DNA of 64,000 nt from NCBI RefSeq assembly GCF_025802015.1, contig NZ_JAOYFC010000001.1, positions 1,426,001 through 1,490,000 of the forward strand. Direction: 5' to 3'. The notes under the pieces were generated by a model that did no database searches, had not been told where the DNA came from, and saw nothing but the letters and a program-made list of their open reading frames with translations. The stretch is from Falsihalocynthiibacter halioticoli (lineage in GTDB: Bacteria > Pseudomonadota > Alphaproteobacteria > Rhodobacterales > Rhodobacteraceae). This document shows, one piece after another, positions 51,760-61,147 of this stretch (within the stretch, counting starts at the first letter, position 1; each line of letters starts with the position of its first letter). The position numbers were made by a program, and so were the translations under genes.

Positions 51760-52766
51760 ACCGATTTCCCCTTAAACAGGCCCGTTGGTTTCACGAGGAG
51801 GACAATAATCAGGATCACAAAGCTCACGGCGAATTTGTAGTCCGTCGAGAGAAGCTGGACGAGGCTGTCCGGCTCAAGGCTTTCAGGCAAGAGATAGCCC
51901 AGAACCTTTTTGAACGCATAGGTCACCGAGACTTCGGAAAAGGCAATCACAAATCCGCCCGCAATCGCGCCAAGCGGATTGCCCAGACCGCCGACAATCG
52001 CCGAGGCAAAGATCGGAAGCAGCAGTTGGAAATACGTGAAAGGCTTAAAGGTTTTGTCGAGGCCATAGAGAACACCCGCGATTGTCGCGAGGCCCGCCAC
52101 GATGATCCAAGTCACCATCACAACGCGTTCGGGATTGATACCCGACAAAAGCGCAAGATCTTCGTTGTCACTAAAGGCGCGCATGGATTTCCCCGTCCGC
52201 GTACGGTTGAGGAAATAGAACAGTGCGGCAACAACAATGATTGCGGTCACAACGGTAATGCCTTGGGTAAAGCGGATGGCGAGCCCTTCTTGAAGGCCCG
52301 TCATGGCTTTGAATTCACGGGTCGAGATAATGAACCGCTCACCATCGGCAAAGCGTTGGTCGCCTGTTCCGATAATGAAACGCACGATACCGTTCATCAT
52401 GAACATCACACCAAGAGAGACGATCACAAAGATCACAGGTTCGGATTTCTTCTCGCGATAGAACTTATAGACCACACGGTCTGTTCCAAGCAGGAAGAGC
52501 GAGGTTATGGCGATCCCGAAGGGCAGGGCGAGCAGGGCGGTCGGCAGAATGCCGAAGTTGATCCCCATGCTCTGGAACCACCATGTAATCAGGATTGTAA
52601 CCATGGTCCCGAAGGCCATTGTGTCGCCATGGGCGAAGTTGCTGAACCGCAGAATGCCGTAAATCAGCGTCACGCCAAGCGCACCGAGCGCAAGCTGGCT
52701 GCCGTAGACGGTTGCGGGGATGATAACGAAGTTTGCCAGAGCAACGATTGCGTTGAGAAAATCCAT
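51756..52766 (-). CDS. livH: branched-chain amino-acid ABC permease
   Basis: LivH pairs with LivM. The 336-residue product shows LGALGVTLIYGILRFSNFAHGDTMAFGTMV near residue 25, the cytoplasmic loop RTRTGKSMRAFSDNEDLALLSGINPERV near 195, and FASAIVGGLGNPLGAIAGGFVIAFSEV near 255. It has an extended loop near residues 105-160. It overlaps livM by four bases and is three bases after livF, so livG-livF-livH-livM is one message. Confidence 0.94.
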   Translation of the reverse strand: MDFLNAIVALANFVIIPATVYGSQLALGALGVTLIYGILRFSNFAHGDTMAFGTMVTILITWWFQSMGINFGILPTALLALPFGIAITSLFLLGTDRVVYKFYREKKSEPVIFVIVSLGVMFMMNGIVRFIIGTGDQRFADGERFIISTREFKAMTGLQEGLAIRFTQGITVVTAIIVVAALFYFLNRTRTGKSMRAFSDNEDLALLSGINPERVVMVTWIIVAGLATIAGVLYGLDKTFKPFTYFQLLLPIFASAIVGGLGNPLGAIAGGFVIAFSEVSVTYAFKKVLGYLLPESLEPDSLVQLLSTDYKFAVSFVILIIVLLVKPTGLFKGKSV

Positions 52767-52769
52767 GCC

Positions 52770-53483
52770 TCAGCCCCCCAAGAAAGATTTGCGGACTTCA
52801 GGATCGGCCAAGAGCGCCTGTCCTGTATCGGTGAAACGGTTGCGGCCTTGCACGAGGACATAGCCTTTGTCGGCGATCTCAAGCGCCTGACGGGCGTTTT
52901 GCTCGACCATGAGGATCGAGATGCCGGTGCGGGCCACTTCGATGATGCGATCAAACAACTCGTCCATCACAATTGGCGAAACACCCGCAGTAGGTTCATC
53001 AAGCATTAGAAGCTTGGGTTGTGTCATCAAAGCACGCCCCACGGCGACTTGCTGACGCTGACCACCGGAAAGCTCGCCAGCGAACTGGTTTCGCTTCTCG
53101 CGCAGGATCGGGAACAACTCATAAACCTGTTCCATGGTTTGGCTGTAATCATCCTCGCGAATGAAGGCACCCATTTCGAGGTTCTCTTCGACGGTCATCG
53201 AGGTAAAGATGTTGTTCACCTGTGGCACGAAGCCCATTCCGATGCCTACACGTGCCTGCGGCGAAAGGTTTGTGATATCTTCGCCATCAAGAGTTACCTT
53301 GCCGGTGTGGATGTTGAGCATCCCGAACACGGCCTTCATCGCAGTGGATTTGCCAGCACCATTGGGGCCGACGATCACGGCGATTTCGCCCTTGTCCACA
53401 GTGAGGGTCAGATCGTGCAGAATATCCGCACCTGTACCATAGCCGCCCGTCAATCCGGCAGCGTTCAGATAGGGGTCGCTCAT
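52770..53483 (-). CDS. livF: branched-chain amino-acid ABC ATPase
   Basis: LivF is the second ATPase. The 237-residue protein has Walker A IVGPNGAGKSTAMKAVFG near residue 37, the family loop FVPQVNNIFTSMTVEENLEMGAF near 90, signature LSGGQRQQVAVGRALM near 138, and Walker B LLMLDEPTAGVSP. It overlaps livG by four bases and precedes livH. Confidence 0.95.
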   Translation of the reverse strand: MSDPYLNAAGLTGGYGTGADILHDLTLTVDKGEIAVIVGPNGAGKSTAMKAVFGMLNIHTGKVTLDGEDITNLSPQARVGIGMGFVPQVNNIFTSMTVEENLEMGAFIREDDYSQTMEQVYELFPILREKRNQFAGELSGGQRQQVAVGRALMTQPKLLMLDEPTAGVSPIVMDELFDRIIEVARTGISILMVEQNARQALEIADKGYVLVQGRNRFTDTGQALLADPEVRKSFLGG

Positions 53484-54265
53484 GCGGATGCTCCTACTGT
53501 TTTATTCTTCAAACCCGTGCCGAGATAAGCTTCGATCACGTGTTCATTGGCCTTGATCTCGGCGAGGGTACCTTCGGCAAGCACTTTGCCCTCGGCCATA
53601 CAAATAACCGGATCACAGAGGCGGTCGATAAAGTCCATGTCGTGCTCGATCACGACGAAAGTATAGCCGCGCTCTTTGTTCAGGCGGATGATCGCGTCAC
53701 CAATTGTGTTGAGCAATGTGCGGTTCACACCGGCGCCAACTTCGTCAAGGAACACGATCTTCGCGTCCACCATCATCGTGCGGCCAAGCTCAAGCAGCTT
53801 TTTCTGTCCGCCAGAGAGGTTGCCTGCTTTCTCGTCTTTGAGATGGTCGATCGTGAGGAACTCAAGCACCTCATCAGCACGTTTTAGAAGCGTGGCTTCT
53901 TCTTCGCGGATGCGGGCGCGATGGAACCAAGTGTTCCAGAGCGTTTCGCCCGTTTGACCGCCGGGAACCATCATCAGGTTCTCGCGTACAGTCATTGACG
54001 AAAACTCATGCGCAATCTGGAACGTGCGCAGAAGACCTTTATCGAAAAGCTCGTGCGGGGGGAGGCCTGTGATGTCCTCGCCCTTCATAGTCACGCGTCC
54101 AGATGTGGGCGGCAAGACACCAGCGATAACATTGAACAGGGTGGTTTTCCCCGCGCCGTTCGGACCAATCAATCCTGTGATTGACCCCTCAGCGATTGAA
54201 AGACTCGCTCCATCGACCGCATGAAAGCCACCAAAGTGCTTATGCAGATCTTCGACCACGATCAT
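53480..54265 (-). CDS. livG: branched-chain amino-acid ABC ATPase
   Basis: LivG is the first ATPase. The 261-residue protein has Walker A LIGPNGAGKTTLFNVIAG near residue 32, the LivG loop LRTFQIAHEFSSMTVRENLMMV near 80, signature LSGGQKKLLELGRTMM near 148, Walker B IVFLDEVGAGVN with Val in place of the usual Pro, and VVIEHDMDFIDRLCD near 200. It begins the livGFHM message. A 240-base gap and a terminator separate it from livJ upstream, so it has its own promoter or receives reduced readthrough. Confidence 0.95.
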   Translation of the reverse strand: MIVVEDLHKHFGGFHAVDGASLSIAEGSITGLIGPNGAGKTTLFNVIAGVLPPTSGRVTMKGEDITGLPPHELFDKGLLRTFQIAHEFSSMTVRENLMMVPGGQTGETLWNTWFHRARIREEEATLLKRADEVLEFLTIDHLKDEKAGNLSGGQKKLLELGRTMMVDAKIVFLDEVGAGVNRTLLNTIGDAIIRLNKERGYTFVVIEHDMDFIDRLCDPVICMAEGKVLAEGTLAEIKANEHVIEAYLGTGLKNKTVGASA

Positions 54266-54505
54266 ATGACATTCCCCTCAAGTCTTCGCCGAATGCTCTC
54301 CCAACTCCTCCCCCGAGTGTTCATCGGGTATTGGTGACGTCCTGCGGCGATCTTACTCGTTCTTTGATTTCTGCGCCTCTAATCATCGTTTCCCTTATTG
54401 GCAAGCTCTGAATGGCTCTTTGTGCGGGTTTCAGCTGAAACCTGACCCAACGGAAAGGAAGCGGACGAAAGATTGTGCCAATCGGCACGCGGCGTCTGTA
54501 TACAG

Positions 54506-54534
54506 AAAAGCAGCCCGACGGTGATCGGGCTGCT
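54506..54534 (-). terminator. terminator between livJ and livG
   Basis: AGCAGCCCGA-CGGTGA-TCGGGCTGCT is a perfect 10-bp stem, with four T after it on the minus strand, directly after the livJ stop. It probably gives livJ excess over the permease and ATPase genes. Confidence 0.88.
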
Positions 54535-54553
54535 CTCAGTCACGTTAGGCGGA

Positions 54554-55738
54554 TTAGCGGTATTTCACCGTTTCAAATACGCCACCTTTGATTTCGATTT
54601 CGCGGTAGTTACCAGCGCTCTCACCGGGCTCGATGAGCTCAACTGCGGAACCGCCCACATAATCGATCTCGCCACCTTCTGCGAGGATCTCAAGCGCTTT
54701 TTCCAGCTCACCCGGGAAGATTTGCTCGCCCGGTGCGTTGGCCACTTTCATCACGTGGTCTTTGTAGACGCTGGAATCTGTGGAGCCAGCCGACTGCATC
54801 GCCAGAAGCATCAGAGCCGCAGCATCGTAGCTTTCTGGTGCGTATGGTGCGTCACCCGTGTAACCGGCTGCTGCGCCAAGCTCAGCAAGCATGCCTGTAC
54901 CTGGGCTGTCTGTGCCTGGAACCTGACCGAACGATCCTTCGATTTCGTCGCCGAATTTGTCAGAGATCGAGTCACCAACCATCGCATCCGGCAGAACGAA
55001 CAGATCAAACGCACCTGTATCTAGGGCAGCACGGATGATGCCTGGGCCACCTTGGTCAAGGTATCCAACAACAACGAGCGCTTCACCACCAGCAGAGGCC
55101 ATCGCGCCAACTTCGGCGGAGTAGTCTGCTTTGCCGTCTTCGTGAGCAACCGAAACAGTGACTGTTCCGCCAGCTTCGGTGAAGGCAGATGCAAATGCAT
55201 CGGCAAGACCTTTACCATAGTCGTTGTTTGTATAGGTCACGGCGACTTCTTTGAGGCCGCGTTCCATGATCACTTCTGTCATGATCTGACCCTGACGGGC
55301 GTCAGACGGGGAAGCACGGAAAAACAGGCCGTCGTCTTCCATTGTTGTGAGGCCCGGAGAAGTCGCGGAAGGCGAGATCATCACGATGCCGTTTGGAAGG
55401 GCTACACTTTGGAACACAGCGCCAGTTGCACCGGAGCAGAGCGCGCCGATGATGCCAACAACTTTGTCGGATGTAACTTGACGTTCGCCAGCTGCAACAG
55501 CAGCGGCAGCGTCAACGCAAGTGGAGTCGCCAACAACGGTGGAAACTGTTGTGCCATCAAGGAATTTACCGCTGTCGCTAACTTCGGACACGGCGAGCTT
55601 GATGCCTTCGCTCATGTCAGGTGCAAGCGATTCCGCAGGTCCGGTGAAGCCGAGCAGTACGCCGAGTTTGATTTCCTCCGCAGACGCAGCGCTGGCAAAA
55701 AGTGCGGTTGCCGCGGTTGCCATCAGTAATTTTTTCAT
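54554..55738 (-). CDS. livJ: branched-chain amino-acid ABC substrate-binding protein
   Basis: The periplasmic binding protein of the system above. The 394-residue product has a clear signal peptide (MKKLLMATAATALFASAASA, cut before EEI) and a type I periplasmic fold. Segments include IKLGVLLGFTGPAESLAPDMSEGIKLAVSEV, VGIIGALCSGATGAVFQSVALPNGIVMISPSATSPGL near residue 97, and YTNNDYGKGLADAFASAF near 160. Two cysteines in about residues 75-103 may form a disulfide. The ATG at 55738 is supported by GGGAGAAC. LivJ-type proteins can bind varied amino acids, amides or aromatics, so the ligand is uncertain. Confidence 0.93.
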   Translation of the reverse strand: MKKLLMATAATALFASAASAEEIKLGVLLGFTGPAESLAPDMSEGIKLAVSEVSDSGKFLDGTTVSTVVGDSTCVDAAAAVAAGERQVTSDKVVGIIGALCSGATGAVFQSVALPNGIVMISPSATSPGLTTMEDDGLFFRASPSDARQGQIMTEVIMERGLKEVAVTYTNNDYGKGLADAFASAFTEAGGTVTVSVAHEDGKADYSAEVGAMASAGGEALVVVGYLDQGGPGIIRAALDTGAFDLFVLPDAMVGDSISDKFGDEIEGSFGQVPGTDSPGTGMLAELGAAAGYTGDAPYAPESYDAAALMLLAMQSAGSTDSSVYKDHVMKVANAPGEQIFPGELEKALEILAEGGEIDYVGGSAVELIEPGESAGNYREIEIKGGVFETVKYR

Positions 55739-55757
55739 CTTGTTCTCCCAAGTTGTA

Positions 55758-55776
55758 TCAGAGCTTTTCCCTCTGA
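55758..55776 (-). promoter_or_regulatory. hairpin in the livJ leader
   Basis: TCAGAG-CTTTTCC-CTCTGA is a perfect 6-bp stem with a 7-base loop, 20 bases upstream of the livJ ATG and just before its ribosome site. It might influence translation start, but the evidence is the repeat alone. Confidence 0.35.
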
Positions 55777-55957
55777 TTGATGCGGTGAGGTTATTCTTGG
55801 ATTTTCCGATTGGAAAGGGGGGATTTCCCAATTTTCGACCCAAAACAGAAGATTATTACCCTTGCTTCGTTGATTTCTTGCGGTTAATGCGCCGAAGCCC
55901 TCAAGTTACGCAGGGGCAATTAAAGCCATGCTCCATTCCCCTCATAATCTTCTAAAT

Positions 55958-56983
55958 TCATGAATGCTGACTCGGCTCCTTCTCGGCACGCGGCGTGGCC
56001 TTGGTTCCGCGTTCGCGATAGGGCGTCGTGTCATATTGCGCTCGGTAGCATTTCGAGAAGTGACTGGGGGAGGTGAACCCGCTCGCAAGAGCAACGTTGA
56101 TCACGCTCATGTCCGTCTGGATCAGCAAGTTGCGCGCCTTCTGGAGGCGGATCTCCATATAATAGCGTTTCGGCGAACGATTTAGATACCGGCGGAACAA
56201 GCGTTCAAGCTGCCGCGTACTCATCCCAACCTGCTCGGCCAGAACAGACGGGCTGATCGGGTCTTCAAGGTTGTTCTCCATAGTCTGGATTACAGTCGCA
56301 AGCTTCGGATGACGCACCCCAATGCGCGTCGGCGTTGATAGGCGTTGGCGGTCCTGATCTGTGCGGATCGATGTATAGATCAGTTGGTCCGCAACTGAAT
56401 TGGCGAGGTCTTCGCCTTGATCTTCGGCAATGAGCTTGAGCATCAGATCAATTGAACTGGTTCCACCCGCTGTTGTTGCGAACTTTCCATCAATCACAAA
56501 AACCGACCGCGCCATATGCACGTCGGGGAAATCCTCAAGGAAACCGTCCTGATTTTCCCAATGGATGGTGGCGCGACGCCCGTTAAGCAACCCTGCCTTG
56601 GCCAAAACATGCGCCGACGTGCACAGGCCAACAATAGACAGCCCACGACGACTTTCGCGGCGTATCCAAGAGAGCAGTTTCGGCGTGGTGGCCTCGGCGA
56701 TGTTTAAACCGCCGCACAAAATAACGGTATCGTCCCGCTGCAGTTCGGCCAATGGCCCATCTACATTATACTCGACCCCCGCCGAACACGTCACCGGCGC
56801 GCCATCTTCACTCAGCAGTGTCCAGCTATAAATATCGTGTTGGGCGTTTCTGTTGGCGATCCTTAGAGCTTCGACCGCGCTGGCAAAACCGAGCATGGTG
56901 AAATTACTCAACAGAACAAAGACAAACCGCTTGCGCACATTGAGGTGGGGAACAGGCGCTTCTTGGGGGCGACTCGGATCCAT
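55958..56983 (-). CDS. GlxA-family (DJ-1/PfpI plus AraC) transcriptional regulator
   Basis: The 341-residue protein combines an N-terminal DJ-1/PfpI-like amidotransferase-type sensor domain (about residues 18-180; RFVFVLLSNFTMLGFASAVEALRIANR, and GLCTSAHVLAKAGLLNGRRATIHWE with a Cys at the nucleophile elbow). A C-terminal AraC double HTH follows (about 225-330; PISPSVLAEQVGMSTRQLERLFRRYLNRSPKRYY and SVINVALASGFTSPSHFSKCYR). Such regulators (for example CdhR and GbdR) sense small amines or quaternary ammonium compounds; the target here is unknown. GGGAGAC precedes the ATG at 56983. The frame stays open beyond it on the antisense strand of the DAHP synthase, which is an artefact. Confidence 0.9.
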   Translation of the reverse strand: MDPSRPQEAPVPHLNVRKRFVFVLLSNFTMLGFASAVEALRIANRNAQHDIYSWTLLSEDGAPVTCSAGVEYNVDGPLAELQRDDTVILCGGLNIAEATTPKLLSWIRRESRRGLSIVGLCTSAHVLAKAGLLNGRRATIHWENQDGFLEDFPDVHMARSVFVIDGKFATTAGGTSSIDLMLKLIAEDQGEDLANSVADQLIYTSIRTDQDRQRLSTPTRIGVRHPKLATVIQTMENNLEDPISPSVLAEQVGMSTRQLERLFRRYLNRSPKRYYMEIRLQKARNLLIQTDMSVINVALASGFTSPSHFSKCYRAQYDTTPYRERGTKATPRAEKEPSQHS

Positions 56984-57163
56984 TTTGTCTCCCAAATTCA
57001 GATCATTTGCAACGGAACCAATTTTGGCGGGGCCTTGCAAGACAAATTGATGCGAGAAAAACAGAATTTGGCAGAATCCAGAGGAAAATGCGCATTTCAT
57101 CTGTTGGCAATTCTGATTCCTGTCGCCATAAATGCACCTCATTCTAATTTTGGAGCAAAGACG

Positions 57164-58534
57164 ATGACGAATTGGCAAAAATCTGGTTGGCGTGCAAAAC
57201 CGCGGATCCAGATGCCCGAGTATACGGATCAGGCCGCGCTGGAGGCCGTGGAGGCTCAGCTGGCGAAATATCCGCCGCTCGTCTTTGCGGGCGAAGTGCG
57301 CAATCTCAAAACCAAGCTCGCAGCAGCGAGCCGTGGCGAGGCGTTTCTTCTTCAAGGTGGGGATTGCGCCGAGAGCTTCGAGCAATTCTCTGCTGACGGT
57401 ATCCGCGACACATTCAAAGTGATGTTGCAGATGGCAATGGTTCTCACATACGGCGCCAAGGTGCCTGTGGTGAAGGTTGGCCGTATGGCTGGCCAATTCG
57501 CCAAACCACGTTCGGCTCCAACCGAGACAGTGGATGGTGTAGAACTGCCAAGCTTCCGCGGTGACATCATCAACGAGCTTGCCTTCACACCCGAAGCGCG
57601 TATCCCTGATCCGAAGAAGATGCTTCAGGCATACACGCAGGCCGCCGCGACCCTCAACCTTGTGCGGGCCTTCTCGCAGGGTGGTTATGCGGATGTTCAT
57701 CAGGTTCACGCTTGGACACTCGGTTTCACAGAGGCCGACAATGCTGCGAAATACCGTGACATGGCCAAGCGCATCACCGATACGCTCGATTTCATGAAGG
57801 CCGCAGGCGTCACGCAGGACACTGCGCACACGCTGCAATCGGTAGACTTCTACACCTCGCACGAAGGTCTTCTGCTGGAATACGAAGAGGCACTGTGCCG
57901 CATCGATTCCACTTCCGGTCTGCCTGTTGCAGGTTCCGGCCACATGATCTGGATTGGTGACCGTACCCGCCAGCCAGACGGCGCACATGTTGAATTCTGT
58001 CGTGGTGTTCAGAACCCAATCGGTCTGAAATGTGGTCCTACAACCACCGCCGAAGACCTTAAGATTCTGATGAACAAGTTGAACCCGGAAAACGAAGAGG
58101 GTCGCCTGACTCTGATCGCGCGTTTCGGGGCCGGCTCGGTCGGTGATCACCTGCCGCGTCTCATCAAGACAGTTCAGGAAGAGGGCGCAAACGTTCTTTG
58201 GTCCTGTGACCCGATGCATGGCAATACGATCAAATCTTCGACTGGTTACAAAACTCGTCCGTTTGATAGCGTGCTGCGTGAGGTTCACGAGTTCTTTGAT
58301 ATCCACAACGCAGAGGGCACAGTTCCTGGCGGCGTGCATTTCGAGATGACCGGCCAAGACGTAACCGAATGCACCGGTGGTGTGCGTGCCGTGACCGAAG
58401 AAGACCTCTCGGATCGCTACCACACAGCCTGCGACCCGCGCCTCAATGCAAGCCAATCGCTTGAGTTGGCGTTCCTCGTGGCCGAAGAGCTTCAAAAGCG
58501 CGGCGCCAAAGTTGCCGAAGCCGCCAACGGCTAA
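57164..58534 (+). CDS. class II 3-deoxy-7-phosphoheptulonate (DAHP) synthase
   Basis: This enzyme condenses phosphoenolpyruvate and erythrose 4-phosphate, the first step of the shikimate pathway. The 456-residue protein is of the class II (plant/AroH-II) type. It begins WQKSGWRAKPRIQMPEYTD and has the family blocks LLQGGDCAESFEQFSADG near residue 62, KVGRMAGQFAKPRSAPTE near 104, FYTSHEGLLLEYEEAL near 228, and RFGAGSVGDHLPRLI near 315. The metal-binding WSCDPMHGNT is near residue 345. The ATG at 57164 has TGGAGC before it. A terminator follows. It is divergent from the GlxA-type regulator, with 180 bases between. Confidence 0.96.
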   Translation: MTNWQKSGWRAKPRIQMPEYTDQAALEAVEAQLAKYPPLVFAGEVRNLKTKLAAASRGEAFLLQGGDCAESFEQFSADGIRDTFKVMLQMAMVLTYGAKVPVVKVGRMAGQFAKPRSAPTETVDGVELPSFRGDIINELAFTPEARIPDPKKMLQAYTQAAATLNLVRAFSQGGYADVHQVHAWTLGFTEADNAAKYRDMAKRITDTLDFMKAAGVTQDTAHTLQSVDFYTSHEGLLLEYEEALCRIDSTSGLPVAGSGHMIWIGDRTRQPDGAHVEFCRGVQNPIGLKCGPTTTAEDLKILMNKLNPENEEGRLTLIARFGAGSVGDHLPRLIKTVQEEGANVLWSCDPMHGNTIKSSTGYKTRPFDSVLREVHEFFDIHNAEGTVPGGVHFEMTGQDVTECTGGVRAVTEEDLSDRYHTACDPRLNASQSLELAFLVAEELQKRGAKVAEAANG

Positions 58535-58560
58535 GCCCAACGATCTTCACAAATAAATGG

Positions 58561-58592
58561 CCCCCGTAAAACGATGTTTGCGGGGGTTTTTT
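58561..58592 (+). terminator. terminator after DAHP synthase
   Basis: CCCCCGTAAA-ACGATG-TTTGCGGGGG (10-bp stem with one T-G wobble) and six T. It also lies before the convergent PAS_5 gene end. Confidence 0.9.
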
Positions 58593-58611
58593 CTTGCGCT
58601 GTTGAGCGATG

Positions 58612-59385
58612 CTAATCGTTGAACGTGAGCAGCCGCAAAAATGGTTTGCGCCGACGTTTATTAGACGTGCCGGAGACAGATGATGTGTGGCTGCGCTCAA
58701 ACGGAACTGACGGTTCGGAAAAGGCAACTGGGCGCTCTGGTTCTGGTTTGGGTTCAAAAACATCTCGCCCCGCACGATAACCCGCATCCGATTGCGCCGT
58801 TGATAGAGAGCCATCAATGACATGTGTCTCAACCGCGTCTATTTCAAACCGTCGCGGTGTGCGGCCAATTTTGCCGCGGGTCACCAACACCCCCATCGCG
58901 CGGCTCACATCACCAAGATCAGACTTCAACGGCAAGAGAACAATCCGCGCAGTGAGTGGTGGCCGACCAATGCCACGCTCCGCCGAAGCCGTTAGCTCGA
59001 CGATGCGCGGCCCTTCAAACACATCTTCCAACGCGCAGGCCATTTCGGCGCGGGCAGACGGCGTGAAAAAAGACGTGAAGGGCATGCCACGGACTTCCAT
59101 GCCCAAAAGATCAGTCAGATGTGAACCCGCAACTCGTATCCGCGCAACTCGCGGCGCGATCCGTTCAAGAATAAATGCGTATTCCAATGCATTCTGAATG
59201 CCGCGCGGATCCACATCACTTCGACGCGGAACGGTTTGCCCCTGTCTCAGCCCCTCCCAATAGGCGCGCACTTCGGTGATCACGGGGTCTGTCATGCGCC
59301 TGCGCAGATCGGTAAAGCGAACAACATTTTCCGCAGGATTGCGATGATCGCGGCCATCCGAATTTTCATTTGAACCAAAAGACAT
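58612..59385 (-). CDS. PAS_5 (DUF1457) domain protein
   Basis: The 257-residue product carries a PAS_5 domain over about residues 35-175. Features are TDPVITEVRAYWEGLRQGQTVPRRSDVDPRGIQNALEYAFILERIAP, VRIAGSHLTDLLGMEVRGMPF and a later beta strand region with PLTARIVLLPLKSD. The last 80 residues are basic and Ser-rich, ending RRRKPFLRLLTFND, and look disordered. PAS_5 proteins are common in Rhodobacterales, and in Caulobacter a relative (MopJ) affects polarity and cell cycle. A comparable role here is only a suggestion. It is divergent from yicC. Confidence 0.85.
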   Translation of the reverse strand: MSFGSNENSDGRDHRNPAENVVRFTDLRRRMTDPVITEVRAYWEGLRQGQTVPRRSDVDPRGIQNALEYAFILERIAPRVARIRVAGSHLTDLLGMEVRGMPFTSFFTPSARAEMACALEDVFEGPRIVELTASAERGIGRPPLTARIVLLPLKSDLGDVSRAMGVLVTRGKIGRTPRRFEIDAVETHVIDGSLSTAQSDAGYRAGRDVFEPKPEPERPVAFSEPSVPFERSHTSSVSGTSNKRRRKPFLRLLTFND

Positions 59386-59597
59386 AAGATCGTCCTTTTA
59401 CTTAACACTCGTACCAAAACTCCCCAGTATTTGCACCGCGACTGTCCTGACATTCACGACGGAACAGAAATTGGCCTCTGGGGATTGTTGTTCCGCACCA
59501 TGGGCTCTGTTAACCTTCCGGCAGAACAACAAAACAAACCAAAATACTGGCATGAGTATAGGCCGGTCAGGATCGTTTGGGGGAGATTTCAGGCAAT

Positions 59598-60488
59598 ATG
59601 GTTAATTCGATGACAGGCTTTGCAACCCTTACGGGTGAGCATGGGCAGCACGAGTGGGTTTGGGACATGCGCGGCGTCAATGCGAGGGGGCTGGATGTGC
59701 GCCTCCGTGTGCCGGATTGGATTACTGGGTTAGAGCAAGAAATTAAGACCAAAACCAACAAATCCTTTGCCCGCGGAAGCCTCCAGATCAGCTTGAAAAT
59801 CGGACGTCGCGAAGAGGAAGGACAACTCGCCCTTGACGGTGCTGCACTTGATGGCGTTCTTGCCGCGTTAAACGAGATAGAGAGCCGCGCGGCAGCACAT
59901 TCGTTAACCTTAACACCGACATCAGCGGCCGAGATTCTTGGCATCCGAGGTGTTCAGAAAACCTCGCAAGAACCGGATGATATCACGGCCCTTAAAGCCG
60001 CTTTGTTAACCAATTTTGACGGTGTCCTAGAGCAGTTTGCACAGATGCGCGCAAAAGAGGGCGCATCACTTGAGGCGGTTCTTTCCGCTCAGATTGACGA
60101 GATCGAAACCCTTACGGATGCCGCCGCAAAAGCCGCCGAGGCCCGCAAACCGCATGTCGCCGAGACGCTCAAAACAAATCTAGCGCGCGTGATGGACAAT
60201 ACCGATGGCGCCTCTGCGGATCGCGTGGCGCAGGAACTCGCCTTGCTGGCGGTGAAAGCCGATGTCACCGAAGAGATTGACCGACTGCACGCGCATATTT
60301 CAGCCGCCCGCGACCTTCTGGCCCAGTCCAAGCCGATTGGCCGCAAGATGGATTTCCTGACACAGGAATTTAACCGCGAGGCCAATACACTGTGCTCCAA
60401 GTCGCAGTTTTCAGAATTGACGCGGATCGGGCTTGACCTGAAGGCTGTGATCGATCAGATGCGCGAGCAAGTGCAAAACGTGGAGTAG
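59598..60488 (+). CDS. yicC: YicC-family endoribonuclease
   Basis: YicC-like proteins are endoribonucleases that act in RNA turnover and in small-RNA degradation in E. coli. The 296-residue protein has the family N-terminus NSMTGFATLTGEHGQHEWVWDMRGVNARGLDVRLRVPDW. Its closing block contains DRLHAHISAARDLLAQSKPIGRKMDFLTQEFNREANTLCSKS, typical of YicC. The ATG at 59598 gives this N-terminus; GGGGGAG lies 17 bases before. It is two bases from gmk, a conserved pairing in proteobacteria. Confidence 0.93.
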   Translation: MVNSMTGFATLTGEHGQHEWVWDMRGVNARGLDVRLRVPDWITGLEQEIKTKTNKSFARGSLQISLKIGRREEEGQLALDGAALDGVLAALNEIESRAAAHSLTLTPTSAAEILGIRGVQKTSQEPDDITALKAALLTNFDGVLEQFAQMRAKEGASLEAVLSAQIDEIETLTDAAAKAAEARKPHVAETLKTNLARVMDNTDGASADRVAQELALLAVKADVTEEIDRLHAHISAARDLLAQSKPIGRKMDFLTQEFNREANTLCSKSQFSELTRIGLDLKAVIDQMREQVQNVE

Positions 60489-60490
60489 TC

Positions 60491-61147
60491 ATGGCCGAAC
60501 TGTCCAAACAATCCCGCCGTGGGATCCTGATCATCTTGTCCTCACCCTCAGGCGCAGGAAAATCAACCTTGGCAAAGCGGTTGATGGCATGGGACCCAAG
60601 CATCCAGTTTTCAGTCTCCGCAACAACCCGCAAACCGCGAGAAGGTGAAGAGCACGGTCGCGAATACTATTTCCATACACGTGAAGAATTTCAGGAAATG
60701 GTCGAGAACGACGAGATGCTCGAACACGCCGAAGTTTTTGGGAATTTCTATGGCTCGCCCAAGAAAAAGGTCGTCGAAGCGCTCGATGCTGGCCATGATG
60801 TGCTGTTCGATATTGATTGGCAGGGCGGGCAACAAATCCGCAATTCCATGCAAGGTGATGATGTAGTTTCGGTCTTCGTATTGCCACCATCAATTGCAGA
60901 GCTGGAGCGCAGGCTTCGTGGCCGCAATCAAGACAGTGACGAAATTATCGAAGGGCGCATGTCTCGGAGCCGTGACGAGATCAGCCATTGGGCCGAATAT
61001 GATTTTGTGCTCGTAAACGAAGATGTTGATCAGGCCGAGGCAGAGGTAAAAGCCATTGTGATGGCAGAACGCCTTCGCCGTAGCCGCCAAACCGGATTGA
61101 ACGATTTAGTTCGTGGACTCAACGCAGAATTCGAGGCAATGAAATGA
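60491..61147 (+). CDS. gmk: guanylate kinase
   Basis: Gmk phosphorylates GMP to GDP. The 218-residue enzyme has the P-loop SSPSGAGKSTLAKRLM near residue 18, then SVSATTRKPREGEEHGREYYFHTREEF (GMP-binding) near 36-60, and LFDIDWQGGQQIRNSM near 103. The tail is a typical helix ending FEAMK. It overlaps the next gene by four bases, giving a yicC-gmk-carbonic anhydrase operon. Confidence 0.96.
   Translation: MAELSKQSRRGILIILSSPSGAGKSTLAKRLMAWDPSIQFSVSATTRKPREGEEHGREYYFHTREEFQEMVENDEMLEHAEVFGNFYGSPKKKVVEALDAGHDVLFDIDWQGGQQIRNSMQGDDVVSVFVLPPSIAELERRLRGRNQDSDEIIEGRMSRSRDEISHWAEYDFVLVNEDVDQAEAEVKAIVMAERLRRSRQTGLNDLVRGLNAEFEAMK

Noticed and set aside
51699..53009. 436-codon plus-strand frame antisense to livM/livH/livF
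   Set aside because: The translation is rich in His, Asp, Glu and Lys without hydrophobic core, and the minus strand carries well-recognised membrane proteins.
56984..58540. The GlxA-type frame stays open antisense through the whole DAHP synthase gene
   Set aside because: The plus strand encodes a complete class II DAHP synthase with all motifs and a ribosome site. The open antisense frame follows from codon bias, and the GlxA start at 56983 has its own ribosome site and family N-terminus.
59505..59520. GTTAACC half site upstream of yicC, a possible CtrA target
   Set aside because: There is no second TTAA at a 7-base spacing on either side, and half sites occur often by chance.
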